6,515 bases of DNA from an uncultured Chloroflexota bacterium (lineage in GTDB: Bacteria > Chloroflexota > Anaerolineae > Aggregatilineales > Phototrophicaceae). A program made the position numbers and the translations under genes. A model generated the notes under the pieces. That model searched no databases. It saw only the letters and a program-made list of their open reading frames with translations, and was not told the origin of the DNA. Below, piece by piece: positions 1 to 5,811 of this stretch. Location of the stretch: contig CAIVEA010000916.1 in NCBI GenBank assembly GCA_903904765.1, positions 1 through 6,515 of the forward strand, in the 5' to 3' direction. Numbering within the stretch: the first letter of the stretch is position 1; every line of letters starts with the position of its first letter.

Positions 1-1255
1 CACTCATGACCTTGCCCACTTCCGCATTGACCACGCTGTCAATGTCACCGAAGTTGGCTGTCCACAGCGGGGCTTCCGCCACCGCGTAGGCCAGACCATT
101 GACGAAGGCCTGATTGTTCAGGTCAGCTTTCACATCCGTCAGGCTGCCGAGGAAGGCCTTCACGGCATCTTCACCCGCGCGGCTGGGGATGTTCGCGCCC
201 AGCGCCGTCACCTGCGACTGCACATCCACGCTGGTCAGGCGAGTCAGCAGTTCAAACGCTTTTTCGGGATTGGCGCTCTTGGCATTCACCACATACGCGC
301 CCCAGAACAACCAGTTGCTGCGGGCACCATTCGGTGCTGCGGGTACTTCGGCGGCGTTCCAGTTGAAGCCGAGGCTCTTGATGTTGTTGGGAGTCGCCCA
401 ACGACCATTCATGAACATACCCACGTTACCGGCCACGAAGGGCGGTTCGCTGTCCTGACCGAACGGGATGGCCCATTCGTTGGCGTACATGTTGCTCATG
501 AACGACATGGCTTCGGTGGTGGCCGGGGTGTTCAGGCCGCAAGCCGACTGATCGGCGGTGAAATAGTTGTTGTAGCCAGTATTGTTGGCGGCGTTCACCC
601 ACACCAACCAGTTCGCCCACCAGCTATTCATGCCGAAACCGTAAATCTTGTTGTCGGCGGTCGAAAGGCCGGAGATCGCTTCGATGGTGGAATTGAACGC
701 ATCCCAGTCCCACTTGCCATCGGCCATCTGCTTGTCAGGATAGTCCACACCCGCTTCATCAAACAGGTCGGCATTGTAGTACAGCACCATCGAGGAAGCG
801 TCACGCGGCATGCCCCACAGAGCGCCTTCGTTGGTTCCGGTTTCCGGGTTGAAGGTCAACTGCGAAACCTGCTGCGGATAGAACACGCTCATATCAAAAT
901 TGGCGCTGGCCGCCAGATCGGACAGGTTCAGGATCGCGCCTGCCGAAGCGAAGGTGGCAATATCGGTTCCGGGGATCCAGAACACATCCGGCGCAGTTCC
1001 AGCCGCCACTTCGGTGAGCAGGGTGGCCTGATAGCCAGCGCCTTCAGTGCCGCCCGGTTCATAGGCCAGTGTTACGCCGTCCCAGCTGGCATCCACCGAG
1101 TCGCTGATGGACTGATACAGGTCAATTTCCGCCTGATTGTCCGGGCGGGTACGCCAACGCAGCGTCACTTCATCCTGCGCGTTCGAGACGAACGGCACCG
1201 ACAGGCTCAACAGGAAAACCACCAGCAACATGACCAGCAAATTGCGTTTCGACAT
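1..1255 (-). CDS. ABC transporter extracellular substrate-binding protein, sugar type (family 1), 3'-partial
   Basis: Captures a substrate, most likely a sugar or oligosaccharide, outside the membrane and delivers it to an ABC permease. The reading frame is open from ATG at 1253-1255 to the left edge, giving 418 codons, close to the usual 420-450 for this family. Residues 1-26 are a signal peptide: MSKR, a hydrophobic run LLVMLLVVFLLSLSV, then a cleavage site SNA|Q. Mature-protein hallmarks are LLTEVAAGTAPDVFWIPG (about 80-97), the LWGMPRD and LYYNADLFDEAGV hinge region (about 146-169), FVAGNVGMFMNGRW (about 274-287), and PEKAFELLTRLTS near the C-terminus. These are typical of UgpB/MalE-like proteins (COG1653). 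There is no lipobox cysteine, so surface anchoring is not obvious. A Shine-Dalgarno GAGGAG lies 8 nt upstream. A dedicated promoter, operator and long leader precede it. Permease genes are expected beyond the left edge. The exact substrate cannot be read from the sequence. Confidence 0.93.
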   Translation of the reverse strand, partial: MSKRNLLVMLLVVFLLSLSVPFVSNAQDEVTLRWRTRPDNQAEIDLYQSISDSVDASWDGVTLAYEPGGTEGAGYQATLLTEVAAGTAPDVFWIPGTDIATFASAGAILNLSDLAASANFDMSVFYPQQVSQLTFNPETGTNEGALWGMPRDASSMVLYYNADLFDEAGVDYPDKQMADGKWDWDAFNSTIEAISGLSTADNKIYGFGMNSWWANWLVWVNAANNTGYNNYFTADQSACGLNTPATTEAMSFMSNMYANEWAIPFGQDSEPPFVAGNVGMFMNGRWATPNNIKSLGFNWNAAEVPAAPNGARSNWLFWGAYVVNAKSANPEKAFELLTRLTSVDVQSQVTALGANIPSRAGEDAVKAFLGSLTDVKADLNNQAFVNGLAYAVAEAPLWTANFGDIDSVVNAEVGKVMS

Positions 1256-1263
1256 TGTAAATA

Positions 1264-1269
1264 CTCCTC
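1264..1269 (-). promoter_or_regulatory. Shine-Dalgarno site of the substrate-binding protein gene
   Basis: On the minus strand the sequence TGAGGAGT ends 8 nt before the ATG at 1253-1255. The core GAGGAG pairs well with the 16S rRNA tail, which fixes this ATG as the start rather than the in-frame ATG at codon 9 inside the signal peptide. Confidence 0.85.
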
Positions 1270-1361
1270 AAACCCGATCTAGATAACGAAAACACGAGCA
1301 GATCCACACGATTTAGCAGGCTGCGAACCTCCTCCTCTGTTAGAGGTGACTCCGGTGAAAA

Positions 1362-1385
1362 TGAATCGGCATGGAGGCCGATTCA
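1362..1385 (-). terminator. 9-bp perfect hairpin plus U-run in the leader (attenuator-like)
   Basis: TGAATCGGC and GCCGATTCA form a perfect inverted repeat around a 6-nt loop. In the minus-strand transcript the stem is followed at once by UUUU (complement of 1358-1361). It lies about 105 nt before the start codon, so if it acts as a terminator it would be conditional. The U-run is short, so it may only pause the polymerase. The loop, CUCCAU in the RNA, can pair with the purine-rich SD-like sequence just downstream. Confidence 0.5.
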
Positions 1386-1401
1386 CAGAGAAGAACCAAA
1401 A

Positions 1402-1429
1402 CAGCACGCCCGAAATGACGGGTGTGCCG
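1402..1429 (-). terminator. 11-bp hairpin plus U-run in the leader (attenuator-like)
   Basis: In the transcript CGGCACACCCG pairs with CGGGCGUGCUG around the loop UCAUUU, with one A-C mismatch and one G-U pair. It is followed directly by UUUUGG (complement of 1396-1401). The GC-rich stem with a U-tract is terminator-like, but the U-run has only four residues. With the hairpin at 1362-1385 it forms a tandem pair between promoter and gene. Confidence 0.5.
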
Positions 1430-1471
1430 GGAAAACAGCGTATGAGGTGCAGTCTTTTTTGTTGCCGTCGC

Positions 1472-1518
1472 GGACGAATGGCAGCCCTGAAACAATTTCA
1501 CTTTTAACATTCGCGTCC
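1472..1518 (-). other. bulged leader stem enclosing a small hairpin
   Basis: In the transcript GGAC-(GC)-GAAUG (1518-1508) pairs with CAUUCGUCC (1480-1472), nine pairs with a 2-nt bulge. The enclosed segment holds a perfect TGAAA-TTG-TTTCA hairpin at 1488-1500. The closing CGUC can instead pair locally with GACG (1473-1476 with 1466-1469, loop CGC), so two exclusive folds exist. Confidence 0.45.
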
Positions 1519-1529
1519 TGTAAAAACCA

Positions 1530-1549
1530 ATAGTTAAACGCTTAACTAT
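1530..1549 (-). promoter_or_regulatory. LacI-family-type operator over the transcription start
   Basis: ATAGTTAAACGCTTAACTAT is a 20-bp palindrome with 9 of 10 half-site positions matched and a central CG. A central CpG within an A/T-rich palindrome is the typical signature of LacI/PurR/CcpA-family operators. It begins 1 bp downstream of the -10 box and covers the expected +1, the usual place for a repressor site. The regulator gene is not in this window, so the family assignment is inferred from the site alone. Confidence 0.65.
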
Positions 1550-1550
1550 C

Positions 1551-1579
1551 ATCATAGGGATTTTTAATTCATCTGTCAA
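1551..1579 (-). promoter_or_regulatory. consensus sigma-70 promoter of the substrate-binding protein gene
   Basis: On the minus strand a perfect -35 TTGACA (1574-1579) is separated by exactly 17 bp from a -10 TATGAT (1551-1556), one mismatch from consensus. The expected start is near 1544. It lies about 50 bp past the terminator of the upstream gene, which makes the transporter transcript independent. Such a strong promoter fits control by a repressor at the overlapping palindrome. Confidence 0.85.
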
Positions 1580-1615
1580 TCCAGTCGCATCGGTCAAAAT
1601 GCACAAAATCGTCAA
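1574..1615 (-). repeat. three TTGAC direct repeats at an 18-bp period
   Basis: TTGACG (1610-1615), TTGACC (1592-1597) and TTGACA (1574-1579) recur exactly every 18 bp on the minus strand. The last is the -35 box. The second and third extend to TTGACnGATG. They could be tandem activator half-sites or coincidence in a short A/T-rich stretch. Confidence 0.35.
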
Positions 1616-1631
1616 CCTGTAAATCGCATAC

Positions 1632-1673
1632 AAAAATCCCTTCCTTGCACTTTTTCAGCGTGCGGGGAGGGGA
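1632..1673 (-). terminator. intrinsic terminator of the 1052-residue protein gene
   Basis: About 40 nt past the stop codon at 1712-1714 the transcript forms an outer stem (UCCCCUCC with GGAAGGGA, one mismatch). A CC/AA internal loop follows, then an inner GCAC/GUGC stem with a nine-base loop, and the structure ends in UUUUU (complement of 1632-1636). Stem, U-tract and position all fit a Rho-independent terminator separating this gene from the transporter gene. Confidence 0.8.
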
Positions 1674-1711
1674 TATTCGGTTTATCCGTTTGTTCGGTGG
1701 GATGGGTTGCT

Positions 1712-4700
1712 TTACTTCAGCCGCGCCCGGAAGAAACCCGCGACATAGCGATACAGTTCCAGCGTGCTGCGCGGTTGCTGCTTGCCCTCTTCCAGTTTAC
1801 GCGCCGCGCTGCTGTCCTCCAGCACTTTGGCGTTGCCATCGGCAGCGATCAATGCAGGCAACGTCGCCACGCGCTGCAAATCAATTGCCAGATCACGCAC
1901 GATTTCGCGTTGCTGCCCCAGCGGCAGTTCGCCCCACAAGCTATCCATCGCGCCGCGTATCGAATCCACGCTGATCGTCATCTTCTTGTCGGGCGGGAAG
2001 GCATAGAGCGCCCCGCGCAGCAAATGGTTGCTGATGGTCAGGTCTTCGTACAGGGTACGGGTGTCGCGTTCGCCCAGCGGGTTTTTCAGCACCCGTTCGA
2101 GGCGCATCGGGTAGCGTTTGCCTTTGGTCAGGTAGCCGCCCATCGCCCAGAAAATATCCAGCGGCGAAACAGGCGCAACCTGCCCCATGAGCAGCATGTC
2201 AATATGCCGTTCGGCATCGCGGGGGCGCATCTGTCGCGCATGGTCGCCCAGCACCAACAGCACCCGCCCTAACCCCACACAGTCCGAGGCGATTCCCTGA
2301 CATTCTTCATCCGTCAGGCTGCCGGGCATACTGTCGAGGTTGTTCATCACCGCGCCCACCGAAGGCAGGCGGTTCTTATCGTAATAGGCAGCGGCGGTAT
2401 CGTGCAGGAAATCGGCGGCACGGTGCAGCATTTGCGCGTATTCGTACAGCGACAGGCCACCGAGCAACCCCTTGATGGCGAAGGTGGCTTCCATTGCCTG
2501 TTGCACGCCCACGCCGAACTCGCGCCCGAAGGCGGCCACCGCCCGCCGCGCAATTTCGTCATCCGATTGGCGCACATAGCGCCGCAACAATTCCAGTCCG
2601 GCCAAGCGCACGCGGTCATCCCAGTCCATCAGTTTGTACATGCGCCCGATCAGGTTCACGCCGCGTTCGCCTTCGCGGGTGGCGATGGTTGGCATCAGGC
2701 CGGCCACCTTGATTGTTTTGGTGGCATCCTTGCGCTTGATGTGGAAGCGCAGTAAGGCGATCATAGCTTGCGCGGGGATGAACTCCAGCATCGAAGGGTT
2801 CTCGAAGATCATCTGAGTGACGGCATCCGAAACCGGATCGAGCGACGAAGACCAGTCGTGACCTTCCAGCGCACCAATATAGGCCATCGCCAGCGGAACG
2901 GAACGAATGCCGCCCTGCGCGATGGTTTCCAGCGCCGTCGGTACCAGTTCGGTTTGCATGTGCGTTTCGGCAAACAGCCGCCGCACCATATTGATATACT
3001 CGTTCTGCTTATCGCCCGCGTACAGCACCCGCGATTGATGCGTCAGTTCGGTGGCTAGTTCAGGATACGCGCCAAAGGCCAACAGCAGTTGCAAGATGTA
3101 CGTCGGGCCGGGAGTCTCCAGCGTTGCCAGCACTTCGTCGCTGGACATATTGGCCGCCACCCATGCCAGCGTCTGGCTGTACTTCGCGCCATAGTTGGTC
3201 TGTATCAGGCCGACCATCGCTGCTAGTTCGGGTGTGTCAATTAAATCAGGTCGCCCTGCCCGCACTGCCATCTCGGACATACGGATGAGGATCATGTGCT
3301 GCCAGTTCTCGCCAAAGGCTTCGGCAGCGCCCAGAATAATGCCCGGTGGCGCGATTCCTGCATCCTGCCCGGTGAGGTAGGGGATCAACCGCACGAAGGC
3401 CGACGGAAGCCTTTGGGCAAAGCGGGCGGACATCACCATGCGGCGCAGGATGTCGCCATCAAGGTAATTCACCGCCAGCAAAAAGAGGGTCATGTTCATA
3501 TCGGGATCGTGTACCGCCAGCGGCAGTGCTTTTTCCACGATCTTGGGGACGATGCGGCTGATTTCCAGTCCCGGTTCGGCGTTGTGAATCAGTTCGAGGA
3601 AGGCGTGCAGGCCGTCCATATCCTGTGCCGCCACCAGTTCATCCAGATGCCGGAGCGCGGCGCGGTGGGTGAGTTCCACCCATTTCATACCCACCGGCCC
3701 CAGCGGGTTGCCCATCCACTTATCCAGCGCGTCGTAAACGATGCCCGCCTGTCCGTTGTTCACCGCTTCGATGAACTGGTTCTGCACCGCGATTTCCAAT
3801 TCCGGTTGTTGGCGTAGCGTGACAGCGATGGGGTCGGCATAGCTCATATCGCCCAGCGCGAGGGCGAACGCCAGTAGGTGGCGCGTATAGGCGATTTTCA
3901 ATTCGTCCGAGAGCGTGGGGTCTTCCGCCAGCACCCGCGACACATCTGCCACTTCCACCGGCTGATTGTTCAGCAACGATTCGTCCAACCGCAACCGCCA
4001 CGCGCCGTAGGCCATCGCCTGTGCCAGCGTTTCGCCACGCCGGATGCGCCATGCCGCCACATTGGTCAGCGCCAGCGTTTGCTGCGCCACCAGTTCGGCA
4101 TCCAGTCGTAATTGGCTGGTGATGTAATGGCTGTAATCGTCGTCCACCTCGTTGCCGCCCGTTTTGCAGCGTTCCCAGTGAAACACCAGCATTTGCCGCG
4201 AGAGTTTGTCGCCCGCGTAGAAATTGATTTGCGGCGTGTTGACCGCGCTGTAATCCTCAGTGTGGGTGGCAAAGCTGACCCCGAATCGCGCCGAGGGCGG
4301 CAGCAGCGCCAGTAACCCCTGTATCAGCTTGATCCGCGTTTCCATCTCGGATGGGGCGGCCTGTATCACCAGCGGAACGCCCTGCACGATGGCCGCCAGC
4401 AGTTGCTCGATCAACGGGATGCGATTGCGGGTGTAGGTCATCAAATCGAGGATGTCATCCACCTGCTGGGCGCTGGTGGACGGCGCAACATCTGCGATTT
4501 GAATGGGCGAGAGGCGTTTACCCGGCGGGTTGAAACTGGGCATTTCCGGTTCCAGCAGCGTCATCAGCTTGGTCAGGTTGCCGCTGGCAGTTCGCAGCAT
4601 CTCTGACGTGAGCAGGATGAAGTGCATCATCGTCCGGTTGTCCGGCGTGGTCTGCGCCTGCGCCATGATGAACGGTGCAGCGCCCCGCCCGCGCAACAGC

Positions 4701-4870
4701 GCCCATGAACCCAATGGCGATCCGGGAATGGGCGGAATTAACGCACAAGCCACCGCGTCCCCGACGATTTCAGCATTGACCCCCGGCGAGGCAGCCAGCG
4801 GTTGCAGCGCCCGTTCAGCCGAGACTTGTCCGTAATAGAAGTGCTCTAAAGCGAAACGGCCTTGCGTCAC
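1712..4870 (-). CDS. large helical protein of unknown function, possibly GAP1-like
   Basis: 1052 residues starting at GTG (4868-4870). An in-frame stop lies eight codons upstream and no other upstream start fits. Only a weak GAGAG lies 6 nt before it. The N-terminus has EHFYYGQ (9-15), LAASPGV (25-31) and a hydrophobic MMHFILLT (81-88). Residues 160-204 have the pattern VPLVIQAAPSE, then a helix, then LLALLPPSARFGVSFATHT. This order resembles the N-terminal and middle domains of GTPase-associated protein 1 from bacterial conflict systems, as I remember that family, and I could not align it. From about 250 to the end it looks like an alpha-helical repeat scaffold rich in Leu and Ala, ending in FFRARLK. 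There is no signal peptide, transmembrane segment, P-loop or obvious catalytic motif, so it is probably a cytoplasmic scaffold or adaptor. No GTPase or other conflict-system partner is visible nearby. The coding sequence is certain and the function unknown. Confidence 0.93.
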   Translation of the reverse strand: MTQGRFALEHFYYGQVSAERALQPLAASPGVNAEIVGDAVACALIPPIPGSPLGSWALLRGRGAAPFIMAQAQTTPDNRTMMHFILLTSEMLRTASGNLTKLMTLLEPEMPSFNPPGKRLSPIQIADVAPSTSAQQVDDILDLMTYTRNRIPLIEQLLAAIVQGVPLVIQAAPSEMETRIKLIQGLLALLPPSARFGVSFATHTEDYSAVNTPQINFYAGDKLSRQMLVFHWERCKTGGNEVDDDYSHYITSQLRLDAELVAQQTLALTNVAAWRIRRGETLAQAMAYGAWRLRLDESLLNNQPVEVADVSRVLAEDPTLSDELKIAYTRHLLAFALALGDMSYADPIAVTLRQQPELEIAVQNQFIEAVNNGQAGIVYDALDKWMGNPLGPVGMKWVELTHRAALRHLDELVAAQDMDGLHAFLELIHNAEPGLEISRIVPKIVEKALPLAVHDPDMNMTLFLLAVNYLDGDILRRMVMSARFAQRLPSAFVRLIPYLTGQDAGIAPPGIILGAAEAFGENWQHMILIRMSEMAVRAGRPDLIDTPELAAMVGLIQTNYGAKYSQTLAWVAANMSSDEVLATLETPGPTYILQLLLAFGAYPELATELTHQSRVLYAGDKQNEYINMVRRLFAETHMQTELVPTALETIAQGGIRSVPLAMAYIGALEGHDWSSSLDPVSDAVTQMIFENPSMLEFIPAQAMIALLRFHIKRKDATKTIKVAGLMPTIATREGERGVNLIGRMYKLMDWDDRVRLAGLELLRRYVRQSDDEIARRAVAAFGREFGVGVQQAMEATFAIKGLLGGLSLYEYAQMLHRAADFLHDTAAAYYDKNRLPSVGAVMNNLDSMPGSLTDEECQGIASDCVGLGRVLLVLGDHARQMRPRDAERHIDMLLMGQVAPVSPLDIFWAMGGYLTKGKRYPMRLERVLKNPLGERDTRTLYEDLTISNHLLRGALYAFPPDKKMTISVDSIRGAMDSLWGELPLGQQREIVRDLAIDLQRVATLPALIAADGNAKVLEDSSAARKLEEGKQQPRSTLELYRYVAGFFRARLK

Positions 4871-4901
4871 GGTGTACTCTCGTTCGTTAATACAGCCCGT
4901 T

Positions 4902-4917
4902 TACACTGCGTAGTGTA
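4902..4917. promoter_or_regulatory. 16-bp palindrome upstream of the large gene (possible operator)
   Basis: TACACT-gcgt-AGTGTA is a perfect 6-bp inverted repeat with a 4-bp centre, 31 bp before the GTG start. Its right arm coincides with the best -10 candidate of the large gene, which suggests a repressor site. No known regulator is recognised. Confidence 0.4.
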
Positions 4918-4941
4918 GCATAGACGGCGGATTCGCGTCAC
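4912..4941 (-). promoter_or_regulatory. weak candidate promoter of the 1052-residue protein gene
   Basis: On the minus strand GTGACG (4936-4941) and TACACT (4912-4917) are separated by 18 bp. TACACT is a reasonable -10 but the -35 matches poorly. An overlapping TATGCT is an alternative -10. The predicted start would give a leader of about 35 nt. Confidence 0.4.
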
Positions 4942-4986
4942 CCTACCTGCGTCCCGTCCAGCGGAGCGTCACAAAAATTCATACGT

Positions 4987-5032
4987 TTTGGAGAACGCTT
5001 GATTCAAGCTCAGTCGTTCGGTTTTCTCCAAA
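4987..5032. repeat. nested inverted repeat between the divergent genes
   Basis: TTTGGAGAA (4987-4995) and TTCTCCAAA (5024-5032) are perfect 9-bp complements. Between them GCTTG-ATT-CAAGC (4997-5009) forms a second perfect hairpin. There is no U-tract on either strand, so it is not a simple terminator. It sits in the 239-bp region between the large gene and the lipoprotein gene and could be a structured leader, a small RNA or a protein-binding site. Confidence 0.45.
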
Positions 5033-5073
5033 GTCTCTTAGCCATCATTTAGCCACTTCTCAGGCATCCCGAC

Positions 5074-5089
5074 TGATAAGCCTTTATCA
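5074..5089. promoter_or_regulatory. TGATAA-n4-TTATCA inverted repeat before the lipoprotein gene
   Basis: A perfect 6-bp inverted repeat with a 4-bp centre ends 20 bp before the ATG at 5110. TATCAT at 5085-5090 could serve as a -10 box, but no -35 matches at a proper distance. It may be an operator or a leader hairpin that limits translation. Confidence 0.35.
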
Positions 5090-5109
5090 TCTAGGGCGCG
5101 TACTATGCA

Positions 5110-5787
5110 ATGGGTCGTGTATTTCGGATGGTCAAGTTTTTCGCATTCATCGTATCGTTTATCGCCTTCTTCATTTCGGCCTGTAGCGCCTCAACCCCGG
5201 CGGTACAGATCGCTCCTACCCCGCTGCTGATGCCCACTGCCACTCCCGGTGCAGTCGTACATCTCGAAACCCAGTCCAACGGTGTGCGCCTTGCGCTGGA
5301 TGTGCCGGAAGGCTGGGAAGGCCGCACCACCAGCGAAGGATTAATGCTGGCGGAACATTTCGACCCGATGGATGACTCTGCTGATGACGATATACAGATG
5401 CACCTGTTTTTGCATCCCACCACCCAGTTCCGGTTGCCGCAGGACACAACAGTGAACGCTGCGTGGGATATGCTCAGGCAGGTGCAGGCCAACCCGAAAT
5501 ATATGGGGACAGCCAAGACCACCGCACCACAGCCCTTCAACTGGGATTCGCACGAATCGGCCTACTATCTGGTGAACGATGGCAGCGGTAGCGTGTCTAT
5601 CTTGCTGGCGATGCTGGTGCGCGACCCGATGGTGCTGGTGGTGGGTAACATCAGCGCCCCGCTGGCACGGCAGGCAGACATTCGCCCGCTGTTGCCGAAA
5701 TTGTTCCAGACGCTCACCATCAACGGACAAAGTCTGAGCGTGAACGTGCTGGAATCTCTGCCCGACCCATTAGTGTTCCCGCCGTAA
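5110..5787 (+). CDS. small lipoprotein of unknown function
   Basis: 225 residues from ATG at 5110. An alternative ATG at 5128 (residue 7) gives MVKFFAFIVSFIAFF, a more compact signal peptide. Neither has a good Shine-Dalgarno, since the nearest AGGG (5093-5096) is 13 nt from the first ATG, so the mRNA may have a very short leader. The hydrophobic stretch ends in a clear lipobox FISA|C with Cys25, so the protein should be lipid-anchored outside the membrane. A Thr/Pro/Ala linker (about 27-48) leads to a globular domain starting NGVRLALDVPEGWEGR (58-72). A strand followed by PEGW is seen in PsbP/Mog1-like (DUF1795) folds, and this resemblance is only suggestive. The C-terminus ends LPDPLVFPP. 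It stands alone, divergent from the large gene and convergent with the membrane protein gene, and is closed by its own hairpin. Confidence 0.88.
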   Translation: MGRVFRMVKFFAFIVSFIAFFISACSASTPAVQIAPTPLLMPTATPGAVVHLETQSNGVRLALDVPEGWEGRTTSEGLMLAEHFDPMDDSADDDIQMHLFLHPTTQFRLPQDTTVNAAWDMLRQVQANPKYMGTAKTTAPQPFNWDSHESAYYLVNDGSGSVSILLAMLVRDPMVLVVGNISAPLARQADIRPLLPKLFQTLTINGQSLSVNVLESLPDPLVFPP

Positions 5788-5811
5788 CGCTCCGCGTTGG
5801 CTTTCATTTTT
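5786..5811 (+). terminator. terminator-like hairpin after the lipoprotein gene
   Basis: Starting inside the stop codon, AACGC-TCC-GCGTT forms a 5-bp stem, which can be extended by GCC/GGC (5781-5783 with 5799-5801) across a 2-nt bulge. The T-rich TTTCATTTTT follows. The stem is short and the T-run interrupted, so it may be modest in strength. It fills nearly the whole 22-bp gap between the convergent genes. Confidence 0.55.

Larger units (their letters stand above)
1256..1544 (-). ncRNA. long structured 5' leader of the substrate-binding protein mRNA (candidate cis-regulatory RNA)
   Basis: If transcription starts about 7 nt past the -10 box at 1551-1556, the mRNA carries about 289 untranslated nucleotides before the ATG at 1255. 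This stretch contains, in transcript order, a bulged stem (1508-1518 with 1472-1480) enclosing a small hairpin (1488-1500). Next come an 11-bp hairpin (1402-1429) followed by UUUU, a perfect 9-bp hairpin (1362-1385) followed by UUUU, and a 5-bp hairpin (1334-1346) next to an SD-like AGAGGAGGAGGU. The stems are read directly by complementarity. That they fold and regulate is inference. It does not match any riboswitch class I can recognise by eye. A 97-codon open frame at 1340-1633 crosses the promoter and is not credible as a gene. Confidence 0.5.

Noticed and set aside
1618..1632. TGTAAATCGCATACA as a second operator upstream of the promoter
   Set aside because: Only the outer four bases are symmetric, and it abuts the U-tract of the terminator. 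Too weak to call.
1340..1633. 97-codon open frame on the minus strand in the intergenic region
   Set aside because: It runs through the promoter, operator and leader hairpins, has no Shine-Dalgarno site at its start and an arbitrary-looking protein sequence.
1697..2272. 191-codon open frame on the plus strand
   Set aside because: It is antisense to the C-terminal part of the 1052-residue gene. Its His/Arg/Gln-rich product is typical of a shadow of a GC-rich coding frame.
3296..3817. 173-codon open frame on the plus strand
   Set aside because: It lies wholly antisense inside the large gene, with shadow-type composition and no ribosome-binding site.
4864..4972. Three copies of GCGTCAC (4864-4870, 4935-4941, 4966-4972)
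   Set aside because: A 7-bp direct repeat with irregular spacing, one copy lying in the coding start, is expected by chance in GC-rich DNA.
5103..5540. 145-codon open frame on the minus strand
   Set aside because: It is antisense to the lipoprotein gene, whose lipobox and linker make it the real frame. The antisense product shows no coherent features.
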